Source: Alphaproteobacteria bacterium
GTDB taxonomy: Bacteria > Pseudomonadota > Alphaproteobacteria > Acetobacterales > Acetobacteraceae
Length of the DNA: 6,339 nt
Assembly (NCBI GenBank): GCA_013298245.1
Contig: JAAFHD010000141.1
Coordinates: 716-7,054, forward strand
Direction: 5' to 3'
In this document: piece after piece, positions 1-5,577 of the stretch
Position numbering within the stretch: position 1 is the stretch's first letter
Layout of the letters: the number at the start of each line of letters is the position of its first letter
Program-made: the position numbers and the translations under genes
The notes under the pieces: model-generated
The model's input: only the letters and a program-made list of their open reading frames with translations
Databases searched by the model: none
Told to the model about the DNA's origin: nothing

Positions 1-900
1 ACGCGCCGCCGCGCCGATCTGTCGGTACTGCGCCGGCCGGATGGCAGCGTCACCATCGGCTTCCACGGCCCCGGCGGCGTGCTGGACATCCAGGGTTGCC
101 GCCTGCTGCACCCGGATCTGCTGGCGCTGCTGCCGCGCCTGGCCGATGCCATGCGCTCGCTCTCCGGCTTCAACACCCGCGCCGATGCGGCGATCAACAT
201 GCTCGACAGCGGCCCCGATATCCTGCTGCGGCTCGACGCCACGCTCACCGCCCACGACACCCAGCGCCTGGCCTGGTTCGCCGAGGACGCCGGCATCCCG
301 CGCATCGCCAGCCGCGCCGGCATCGCCGTGCAGCGCGCGCCGGTGCGCCACGCCTTCGCCGGCAAACACGTCGCCCCGCCGCCCGGCGCCTTCCTGCAAG
401 CCACTGCCGATGGCGAGGCCGCGATCATCGCCGCCGTGCTGTCCGCGCTGCCCACCAAGCGTAAACGCGGCCCGATCCTCGACCTGTTTGCCGGCGTCGG
501 CACACTGTCCTTCCCACTGGCGGAACTGGCCCCGGTGCTGGCCTTCGAAGGCGCTGCCGACGCCACCGCCGCACTCGACGCCGCCGCCCGCGCCGCCGGC
601 GGCCGCGTCACCGCCGCGCGGCGCGACCTGTTCCGCCAACCCCTGCTACCCGCCGAAATGAAGGCCGCCAGCGCCATCGTGCTGGACCCGCCTTATGCAG
701 GCGCCGTGGACCAGATCGCGCAGATCATCCGCGCGCCTGGCGCACCGCTGGTCTACGTCTCCTGCAACGCCACCGCACTGGAACGCGACGCGCGCGCCCT
801 GCACGCCGCGGGCTATCGCGCCACCAGCGCCGTGGTGATCGACCAGTTCCTCTGGTCCCCCCATGTCGAGGCGGTGGTGGGCTTCACACCACCGCGCTGA
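1..900 (+). CDS. TrmA/RlmD-family class I SAM-dependent RNA (uracil-C5) methyltransferase, 3' part
   Basis: The frame is open from base 1 and ends at TGA 898-900, so 299 C-terminal residues are present and the N-terminus, including any TRAM domain, is missing. Seen: GCRLLHPDLLALLPRL near residue 32, which matches the QCP region of RlmD where the fourth 4Fe-4S cysteine sits (Cys codon 97-99); PGAFLQ with the conserved substrate-site Gln; SAM motif I LDLFAGVGTLSF; the acidic end of the next strand, FEG; motif IV VLDPPYAGA; the catalytic-cysteine motif VYVSCNATALERD (Cys codon 763-765); and the family C-terminus SPHVEAVVGF. Known for the family: the Cys attacks uracil C6 and the methyl group goes to C5 of a uridine in rRNA or tRNA. 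The exact target (23S rRNA or tRNA U54) cannot be decided from this fragment. It is followed by a 71-base gap before an unrelated gene and was probably transcribed from upstream of the window. Confidence 0.93.
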   Translation, partial: TRRRADLSVLRRPDGSVTIGFHGPGGVLDIQGCRLLHPDLLALLPRLADAMRSLSGFNTRADAAINMLDSGPDILLRLDATLTAHDTQRLAWFAEDAGIPRIASRAGIAVQRAPVRHAFAGKHVAPPPGAFLQATADGEAAIIAAVLSALPTKRKRGPILDLFAGVGTLSFPLAELAPVLAFEGAADATAALDAAARAAGGRVTAARRDLFRQPLLPAEMKAASAIVLDPPYAGAVDQIAQIIRAPGAPLVYVSCNATALERDARALHAAGYRATSAVVIDQFLWSPHVEAVVGFTPPR

Positions 901-942
901 CGCACAAATTTCACCATGGATTTTCCGCCCCATTACGGGCAA

Positions 943-970
943 GACACGCCCAACACCGGAGGACACGCCC
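943..970 (+). repeat. 9-base direct repeat around the MBL ribosome binding site
   Basis: GACACGCCC occurs at 943-951 and again at 962-970, 19 bases apart. The Shine-Dalgarno GGAGGA (958-963) lies at the start of the second copy, which fills the spacer to the ATG at 972. It could be an operator for a dimeric regulator, a local duplication, or chance in GC-rich DNA. Only the repeat itself is observed. Confidence 0.3.
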
Positions 971-971
971 C

Positions 972-1940
972 ATGCCCATCGCCCGCCGCCACGCCTTCGT
1001 GGGCGCCGCCGCCATCGCCGCCGCCGCCAGCCTCCCCGCCGCCGCCCAACCCGGCCCGCTGATGCCCGCCACCCAATCGCCCGGCTTCTTCCGCTACCGC
1101 GTCGGCGCCTGGCTGGTCACCGCCGTCTCCGACGGTTTCTTCCGTCGCCCCGTTGAGGGCTTCGTGCGCAACGCGCCGATCGCCGAAGTGCAGGCCATCC
1201 TGGCCGAAAGCTTCCTGCCCACCGACCAGCTCGCCATCCCCTTCACCATCACCTTTGCCCAGCGTGGTGACACGCTGATCGTGTTCGACACCGGCAATGG
1301 CGTGACCCCCGCCGGTGCCACCGCCGGCCGCATGATCGCCAACATGGCCGCCGCCGGCATCGACCCCGCGCGCGTCACCCACGTCATCCACAGCCACTTC
1401 CATGGCGACCACATCAACGGACTGCTCAACGCCGAGGGCGGCCGCGCCTTCCCCAATGCGCAGGTGCTGGTGCCCGCCCCCGAATGGGCCTGGTGGACCG
1501 ACGCCAGCAACGAAACCCGCAGCCCGGAAGGCCAGCGCGCCACCTTCGCCAACACCGCGCGCCGCTTCGCCCCCTACCAGGGCCGCGTCACACCCTACAC
1601 CCCCGGCGGCGAAGTGATCCCCGGCGTCGCCTCCATCCCCGCGCATGGCCACACCCCCGGCCACACACTGCTGCGCCTGCATGACGGCGCCGAGCAGATG
1701 ATCTTCCTGGCCGACACCGTGAACCGCCCGGAAATCATGGCCCGCCGCCCGGAATGGCAGATCGTCTTCGACTTCGATGGCGATGCCGCCGTCACCGTTC
1801 GCCGCCGCGTCTTCGACATGGTCGCGACCGATCGCGTGCGCGTCACGGGCTATCACTTCCCCTTCCCGGCCAGCGGCTTCATCGCCCGGCACACGCAGGG
1901 CTTTGTCTTCGTTCCCGCCGATTGGGCAACCGCCGTTTAA
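972..1940 (+). CDS. Exported MBL-fold metallo-hydrolase, copy 1 of a tandem pair
   Basis: This 322-residue protein starts at ATG 972, 8 bases after a strong GGAGGA. Residues 1-25 form an export signal: Arg5-Arg6, an alanine-rich hydrophobic stretch, then AAA|Q with likely cleavage after residue 25. It resembles a Tat leader (RRHAF) but lacks the full consensus, so Sec export is possible. The metallo-beta-lactamase site looks complete: HFHGDH at 142-147, the GHTPGH histidine at 231, Asp248 in LADTV, and His295 in GYHFPF. This ligand set is shared by methyl parathion hydrolase-like enzymes and AHL lactonases, which bind two metal ions and hydrolyse esters, lactones or phosphotriesters. The substrate cannot be read from sequence. 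The gene sits 14 bases upstream of a paralogue with the same architecture, so the two are probably cotranscribed. High-GC codon use matches the host genes. Confidence 0.93.
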   Translation: MPIARRHAFVGAAAIAAAASLPAAAQPGPLMPATQSPGFFRYRVGAWLVTAVSDGFFRRPVEGFVRNAPIAEVQAILAESFLPTDQLAIPFTITFAQRGDTLIVFDTGNGVTPAGATAGRMIANMAAAGIDPARVTHVIHSHFHGDHINGLLNAEGGRAFPNAQVLVPAPEWAWWTDASNETRSPEGQRATFANTARRFAPYQGRVTPYTPGGEVIPGVASIPAHGHTPGHTLLRLHDGAEQMIFLADTVNRPEIMARRPEWQIVFDFDGDAAVTVRRRVFDMVATDRVRVTGYHFPFPASGFIARHTQGFVFVPADWATAV

Positions 1941-1946
1941 AGGAGA
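1941..1946 (+). promoter_or_regulatory. Shine-Dalgarno site that sets the start of MBL copy 2
   Basis: AGGAGA immediately follows the TAA of the first MBL gene and lies 8 bases before ATG 1955. It favours that ATG over any start further upstream in the same frame. The frame is open back to 1754, but that upstream part lies inside the first gene and translates to arginine-rich, non-family sequence. Confidence 0.8.
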
Positions 1947-1954
1947 GCAACGCC

Positions 1955-2920
1955 ATGACCGCACGTCGTTCCATCATGCTGGGCGCGCTGGCCGCGCCCG
2001 TTCTGCTGCGCCCCGCAGCCGCGCAACCGGCAGCCGCGCCCGCGCCCACGCAGGCGCCTGGCTTCCACCGCTTCCGCGTCGGCAGCTTCACCGCCACCAC
2101 CATCTGGGACGGCTTCGCAACCCGCCAGAACCCCGGCACCGGCTGGGTGGTCAACGCCGACACCGCCGCCGTTGATGGCGCGCTGCGCGATGCGATGCTG
2201 TCCACCACGAGCCTCGCCAACCCCTACATCGTCACCTTCCTGGAAACGCCCGCGGGCCTGACCATGTTCGACGCCGGCACCGGCGGCCAACTGGTGCCGA
2301 CCAGCGGCGGCATGATGCAGAACATGGCCGCCGCGGGCCTCGACCCCGCGCGTGTGACGCGCATCCTGGTCAGCCATTTCCACGGCGACCACATCACCGG
2401 GCTGACCACGGCGCAGAACGCGGTGGTCTTCCCCAACGCGCAGGTCTTCGTGCCGGAAGCCGAGATGGCCTTCTGGGGCGACACCGCCAATGAAGGCCGC
2501 GCACCGCAGGCGCAGCGCGGCACCTTCGCCAATGTGGCGCGGCGCTTCGGCCCCTATGGGCAGCGTGTGGAACGCTTCGCGGCGGGTGCGGAAATCATGC
2601 CCGGCGTGCGTGCCGTTGCGGCGTATGGCCACACGCCTGGCCATACGGCGTTCCATGTGTCGGACGGCAACGCGCAGCTCTTCGTGACGGCCGACAGCGC
2701 GTCACGCCCGGAGCTGTTCCTGCGCAATCCGGGCTGGGCTTCGGTCTTCGACATCGATGGCGCGGCGGCAGCAGCCACGCGACGTTCGCTGTTCGGGCGC
2801 ATCGCTTCGGAACGCGCGCTGATGACGGCGTATCACTTTCCGTTCCCGGCGGTCGGGCGCATCGCGCCAATGGGCGAGGGCTTCCGGTTCTTCCCGGCGG
2901 ATTGGTCCAGCGCGCTTTGA
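1955..2920 (+). CDS. Exported MBL-fold metallo-hydrolase, copy 2 of a tandem pair
   Basis: This 321-residue paralogue follows the preceding gene by 14 bases. The leader contains Arg4-Arg5 (ARRSIML), a hydrophobic stretch and AAA|Q, with likely cleavage after residue 23. This is Tat-like and indicates a periplasmic product. The metal site is complete: HFHGDH at 141-146, the last His of GHTPGH at 230, Asp247 in TADS, and His294 in AYHFPF. The two copies align end to end almost without gaps. They share long identical blocks such as NMAAAG, DPARVT, SHFHGDHI and FPADW; roughly half of residues look identical by eye. They differ mainly at residues 50-110, where MBL enzymes often carry substrate-contacting loops. 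I infer an old tandem duplication with divergent specificity. Lactonase, phosphotriesterase or arylesterase activity are all possible. Confidence 0.93.
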   Translation: MTARRSIMLGALAAPVLLRPAAAQPAAAPAPTQAPGFHRFRVGSFTATTIWDGFATRQNPGTGWVVNADTAAVDGALRDAMLSTTSLANPYIVTFLETPAGLTMFDAGTGGQLVPTSGGMMQNMAAAGLDPARVTRILVSHFHGDHITGLTTAQNAVVFPNAQVFVPEAEMAFWGDTANEGRAPQAQRGTFANVARRFGPYGQRVERFAAGAEIMPGVRAVAAYGHTPGHTAFHVSDGNAQLFVTADSASRPELFLRNPGWASVFDIDGAAAAATRRSLFGRIASERALMTAYHFPFPAVGRIAPMGEGFRFFPADWSSAL

Positions 2921-2927
2921 ATATTGG

Positions 2928-2953
2928 GCTGCTTCTCGCGTAGTGCGAGCAGC
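2928..2953 (+). terminator. Possible terminator hairpin after the MBL pair
   Basis: GCTGCT (2928-2933) pairs with AGCAGC (2948-2953). CGC and GCG can pair inside, around a small TCT bulge. It starts 7 bases after the stop codon of the second MBL gene, a usual position for a terminator. No T tract follows, so intrinsic termination is doubtful. It may only protect the 3' end or mark a Rho-dependent end. Confidence 0.3.
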
Positions 2954-2982
2954 GTAAGCGAACATCGCCACGATACAGCGAC

Positions 2983-3067
2983 GCCTAACGAAAAGAGCTG
3001 CGGTCGGGCTTGATATACCGGCCTGCCCGTAGGCTGCGCAGCGGCCCGTTGGTTCATCTGAGGGCCG
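2983..3067. repeat. Nested inverted repeats in the intergenic stretch, loosely attC-like
   Basis: GCTGCG (2997-3002) pairs with CGCAGC (3037-3042), and inside it CGGGC (3005-3009) pairs with GCCCG (3025-3029). Outside the stem lie GCCTAAC (2983-2989), a perfect match to the attC inverse core RYYYAAC, and GTTGGTT (3048-3054), one mismatch from the core GTTRRRY. Gaps of 7 and 5 bases separate these boxes from the stem arms, near attC spacing. Against an attC: the outer boxes pair only over AAC/GTT, and no integrase or second site is visible. A further stem, CGGCCC (3042-3047) with GGGCCG (3062-3067), competes with it. The rest of 2921-3166 holds no gene that I can support; a TATATT at 3137-3142 could be a -10 element for the next gene, but no convincing -35 is seen. 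Confidence 0.25.
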
Positions 3068-3568
3068 AGTGGAGACAAGCGCCAGGAGAAAAACCACAAT
3101 TCACGCTTGCTCTTATGTGCCAAACCATTCGAAGTATATATTGAAAAGCATGTTTGGATGGGTGACATGAGCAAGCGTTCGAAGTCAAACACGCTTACGG
3201 TCCGCGAGATAGCCTTGGTCAAAGCTCTTGTGCGGCGCGGCAAGCTGATTGATCAAGAAATTCAAGCCTACTTCACACGACCGGGTCGAACAGTTAATCA
3301 CGCTCGCATTCTGGAAATCAGGACAGCACGTCGCCATGCTGACGTTGCCGCGGCATCAGATCGGGAACTGGACACGTTTCTCGACAGATGGCCCGAGTAT
3401 GACCTAACGACGGGCCTGCACCCTGAGGACGACGAACTGCTGGTCAAGGCCCGAGAGGCCATGCTCAATGCCATTCAGAACTACAACAATCCTCGCGCCG
3501 CATTCCGAACCGAGTGCTTTATCGTGCTGTCAGTCATCGCCTGGACTTATTTACTTCATTGGCATTAC

Positions 3569-3574
3569 AAAAAA
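3569..3574 (+). other. Frameshift site 1 in the DUF3644 gene (A6 run)
   Basis: The zero frame reads TAC AAA AAA TAG (Tyr-Lys-Lys-stop). Stepping back one base, or adding one A, gives TAC AAA AAA ATA GGC ATC. This produces HYKKIGIDYR, which joins smoothly to the downstream family sequence. Without the shift the product ends after 136 residues, before the Rx4H motif. The P-site Lys codon could re-pair fully after a -1 slip. I see no strong stimulatory stem downstream, only a weak TCGA/TCGA pairing around 3581-3591. Confidence 0.8.
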
Positions 3575-4232
3575 TAGGCATCGATTATCGAACAAAAAAA
3601 GACGACGGCACATTATTGACAACCAGCAAAGGTGCCCAAAAATTTTGGGAACTCGAAACATGCCTTAAGAGAAATGAGTGTCCTTTAGACGTTCCTGTAA
3701 AAGCAAATATATTGTTTCTCATCGCGATACGTCACGAAATCGAGCACCAGATGACCAAGCGCATCGATGATGCGTTGAGTGCAAAGATTCAGGCCTGCTG
3801 CCTTAACTTCAACGCCGCACTCAAGTCGCTTGTTGCACCACGGTGCCGAATCGATCGGGAAATGGCATTCGCGATCCAGATGACGGGTATCGAACGCGAC
3901 CAACGAAACCTTTTGTTGAAAGACATGGATCTTCCACCCAACCTCCTAGCGGCCCAAGAGCAGTTCGAAAATGATTTACCGAGGGAGGTGGTCAAGGACG
4001 AGCGCTATGCATGGCGTGTTATTCTGATCCATAGGAACACTAACTCTCCCGGCCGCGCCGATGAGGTAGTTGAATTTATCAGGCCGGGCTCGGAAGCCGA
4101 AGGCGAAATCCACCGAGTTCTACAGAAAGAGGTAGAGAAACGAAAATACCGACCAAGTGACATCGTCCACGAAGTCAACAAGGCAGGCTTCACGCGATTC
4201 AATATGCATCATCATACGCAATTGGTTCGCTC

Positions 4233-4237
4233 AAAAA
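4233..4237 (+). other. Frameshift site 2 in the DUF3644 gene (A5 run)
   Basis: The incoming frame reads TCA AAA ATG CCA and runs for 29 unrelated residues to TAG 4324-4326. Stepping back one base, or adding one A, gives TCA AAA AAT GCC AAA GAC. This restores SKNAKDKSKHYGTYV and then DWRWYSAWLQEVV, the aromatic-rich C-terminus expected for the family, ending at TGA 4389-4391. The direction and base are the same as at the first break. Confidence 0.75.
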
Positions 4238-4399
4238 TGCCAAAGACAAAAGCAAACACTACGGCACATACGTCGATATTGATGACAAAGACTGGCGGTG
4301 GTATTCAGCTTGGCTGCAGGAAGTAGTTCAATATTGCAACTTGCACCACGAAACTTTCGGCGGACAGGAGTCGGGTCGCAGTAGCGGTTGAACAATAGC

Positions 4400-4765
4400 C
4401 TACACGTGGAAGCTCTCGCCGCAGCCGCAGCGGCCCTTCTCGTTCGGGTTCACGAAGACGAAGCCCTGGCTCATGGGCTTCACCTCGTAATCCATCATCG
4501 TCCCGATCAGGTACAGCGTGGCCTTGCGGTCCACCAGGATGGTCACGCCCTGGTCGGTCACGCGTTCATCATTCGGCCCGGCCGCATCCACGAATTGCAG
4601 GTCATAGGCCATGCCGGAACAGCCCTTGGTCTTGGTGCTGATGCGCAGCAGCTTCCCGGCTTCGGCATTCGCGTAGAAGCCGCGCAGCTTTTCCACCGCC
4701 AGGTCGGACAGCGAGATCAGCGGCGGCAGCGCGCGGGGGCGGGGTTTTTCTGTGGTCGTGCTCAT
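4400..4765 (-). CDS. sufA: A-type iron-sulfur cluster carrier SufA (HesB/IscA family)
   Basis: This 121-residue protein is of usual family size plus a short extension of about 15 residues at the N-terminus. The three conserved cluster-binding cysteines are present: Cys49 in TKGCSGM and Cys113 and Cys115 in CGCGESF. Other family marks are LRISTKTKGCSG and the VNPN just before the last Cys pair. Family role: it accepts Fe-S clusters from the SUF scaffold and passes them to apoproteins in the cytoplasm. It is the last gene of the visible suf cluster, 13 bases after sufT, starting at ATG 4765 with only a weak purine-rich site upstream, so translation may depend on coupling. Its TAG lies 8 bases from the stop of the converging DUF3644 gene, and no intrinsic terminator is visible beyond it. 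The symbol follows from operon context; ErpA- or IscA-like function is not excluded. Confidence 0.92.
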   Translation of the reverse strand: MSTTTEKPRPRALPPLISLSDLAVEKLRGFYANAEAGKLLRISTKTKGCSGMAYDLQFVDAAGPNDERVTDQGVTILVDRKATLYLIGTMMDYEVKPMSQGFVFVNPNEKGRCGCGESFHV

Positions 4766-4778
4766 GGCGTCCGATCCG

Positions 4779-5126
4779 TCAAAACATGTTCATCGCAAGC
4801 CGCGCGTCTTCCGACATGCGCGAGGGGTCCCAGGGCGGGTCCCACACGATCTCGACCCGCGCCTGCTTCACGCCGGCCACGGCCTGCACCGCTTCACGCG
4901 CCTGTTCGGGCAATTCCTGCGCGGAGGGGCACGAGGGCGTGGTCAGCGTCATCTCCACCTTGACGTCGCCGTCATCGGCGATCTCGATCGCGTAGATCAG
5001 GCCGATCTCGTAGATGTCGCAAGGGATTTCTGGGTCGAAGACGGTCTTCAGCGCGCCGATCACGCCTTCTTCGGTCACGGGCGGGTGCTGTTCGCCATCG
5101 GGCGTCCAGGTGGAAACGTCACTCAC
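4779..5126 (-). CDS. sufT: SufT, MIP18/DUF59 Fe-S maturation factor
   Basis: This 115-residue protein starts at GTG 5126. That start is chosen because a perfect AAGGAGG lies 6 bases upstream and because the protein then begins with VSDVSTWTPDGEQ; a longer frame to 5162 would add a basic, non-family leader inside sufU. Conserved MIP18/PaaD/DUF59 marks are DPEIPCDIYEIGLIY (31-45) and MTLTTPSCPSA (59-69) with the invariant Cys66, plus the terminal VWDPPWDPSRMSEDARL. The family acts as an auxiliary factor in Fe-S cluster assembly or delivery; a precise biochemical reaction is not settled. It overlaps the end of sufU by 8 bases and is followed 13 bases later by sufA, so it is very likely translated from the same suf mRNA. 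Confidence 0.93.
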   Translation of the reverse strand: MSDVSTWTPDGEQHPPVTEEGVIGALKTVFDPEIPCDIYEIGLIYAIEIADDGDVKVEMTLTTPSCPSAQELPEQAREAVQAVAGVKQARVEIVWDPPWDPSRMSEDARLAMNMF

Positions 5127-5577
5127 TGCTGGCCTCCTTGCCCTGGCCGTCGAGCGCTGCATTCAGCGCGACCCAGGGCAGCGTCGCGCATTTCACGCGG
5201 CTGGGGAATTCATGCACGCCGGCCAGGGGGGCCAGGCGTTCCATCGCCTCCGCGTCGCAGGCCGGGCAAGTGCCGGTCATGGCGAAGGCGCGGAAGGCGT
5301 CGGAGATGGCGCGGGCCTCTGCGCGAGTCTTGCCGGGCAGGGTGGCGGTCATCAAGGACCCACTGGCGACACTGATGGCGCAGCCACGGGCGATGAAGGC
5401 GGCATCCGCGATGCGGTCGTGCTGGATATCGAGGAACAGCTCGATCCGGTCGCCACACAGCGGGTTGTCGCCGCGCGCGCGATGCGTGGGCGCTTCAAGC
5501 CGGCGGTGGTTCCGCGGCTTGCGGCCATGGTCCAGGATGATGTCCTGGTACAGATCGCGCAGCGCGGTGTCGCTCAT
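5119..5577 (-). CDS. sufU: SufU/IscU-like Fe-S scaffold or sulfurtransferase
   Basis: This 152-residue protein has the opening LRDLYQDIILDHGRKPRNH and three conserved cysteines: Cys41 in NPLCGDRIEL with Asp43, Cys66 in RGCAISVASGSLM, and Cys130 in RVKCATLPWVAL. The insertion of about 20 residues between the second and third cysteines is the SufU hallmark and separates it from IscU. In SufU these residues bind zinc and accept persulfide sulfur from SufS. Unusually, the insertion region carries a second pair, CPAC, at 104-107. Its ATG (5575-5577) overlaps the TGA of sufS in an ATGA, and its own TGA lies 8 bases into sufT, so translational coupling on both sides is likely. The gene is complete and its codon use matches the host. 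Confidence 0.93.
   Translation of the reverse strand: MSDTALRDLYQDIILDHGRKPRNHRRLEAPTHRARGDNPLCGDRIELFLDIQHDRIADAAFIARGCAISVASGSLMTATLPGKTRAEARAISDAFRAFAMTGTCPACDAEAMERLAPLAGVHEFPSRVKCATLPWVALNAALDGQGKEASSE
5133..5139 (-). promoter_or_regulatory. Shine-Dalgarno site that sets the GTG start of sufT
   Basis: On the minus strand this is AAGGAGG, complementary to the 16S rRNA tail, with a 6-base spacer to GTG 5126. It lies within the last codons of sufU, so ribosomes finishing sufU arrive at this start. Confidence 0.8.

Larger units (their letters stand above)
3167..4391 (+). pseudogene. DUF3644-family, HEPN-like gene broken by two -1 frameshifts
   Basis: Three consecutive reading frames each encode successive parts of one DUF3644 protein. 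Frame A runs 3167-3574 and stops at TAG 3575. Frame B continues from 3574 to 4236. Frame C runs 4236 to TGA 4389-4391. Joined, they give 408 residues. The N-terminal part has TVREIALVKALVRRGKL and FTRPGRTVNHARILEIR (36-52), probably a small DNA-binding-like module. The core DUF3644 helices follow from about 92 (LVKAREAMLNAIQNYNNPR) through the WELE motif at 161-164 and AIRHEIEHQM at 187-196. The C-terminus has YRPSDIV, FNMHHHTQL and DWRWYSAWLQEVV. Arg189 to His194 forms an Rx4H motif like that of HEPN ribonucleases; a toxin or defence role is inference. The start at ATG 3167 gives the family-like MSKR opening; ATG 3158 (adding MGD) is an alternative. The Shine-Dalgarno is weak. Codon use is visibly AT-richer than in the neighbours, suggesting transfer. 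It could be a decayed gene, a gene with sequence errors, or a recoded one. Confidence 0.8.

Noticed and set aside
933..1964. Long minus-strand open frame (343 codons) opposite the first MBL gene
   Set aside because: It is a Gly/Ala/Asp/His-rich translation with no recognisable motif, lying antisense to a clear enzyme. GC-rich codon bias on the coding strand leaves the opposite frame free of stops.
1937..2656. Minus-strand open frame (239 codons) opposite the second MBL gene
   Set aside because: Same shadow effect; Gly/His/Arg-rich and without family motifs.
2702..3097. Minus-strand open frame crossing the MBL end and the intergenic stretch
   Set aside because: The part at 2921-3097 gives a faintly protein-like string (MFAYAARTTREAA), but I cannot tie it to a family, it lacks a clear ribosome site, and the remainder is antisense to the MBL gene.
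3107..3166. Upstream TTG start extending the DUF3644 protein by 20 residues
   Set aside because: The added residues (MLLCAKPFEVY...) do not resemble the family start, and MSKRSK at 3167 matches it well. No ribosome site precedes the TTG convincingly.
3594..3600. A7 run as a third frameshift site
   Set aside because: The frame reads correctly through it (YRTKKDDG), and both sides stay in one family-consistent frame.
3569..3600. Classical X XXY YYZ programmed -1 signal
   Set aside because: The heptamer in phase is C AAA AAA, so the first codon would re-pair imperfectly, and no strong downstream stem or pseudoknot is visible.
2920..4336. AATATTG at 2920-2926 and 4330-4336 as a target-site duplication
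   Set aside because: The second copy lies inside the C-terminal coding part of the DUF3644 gene, not at an insert edge, and the word is short and nearly palindromic.
4388..4963. Plus-strand open frame over sufA and sufT
   Set aside because: Antisense to two genes with complete cysteine motifs; the translation is low-complexity Ala/Arg/Pro/His.
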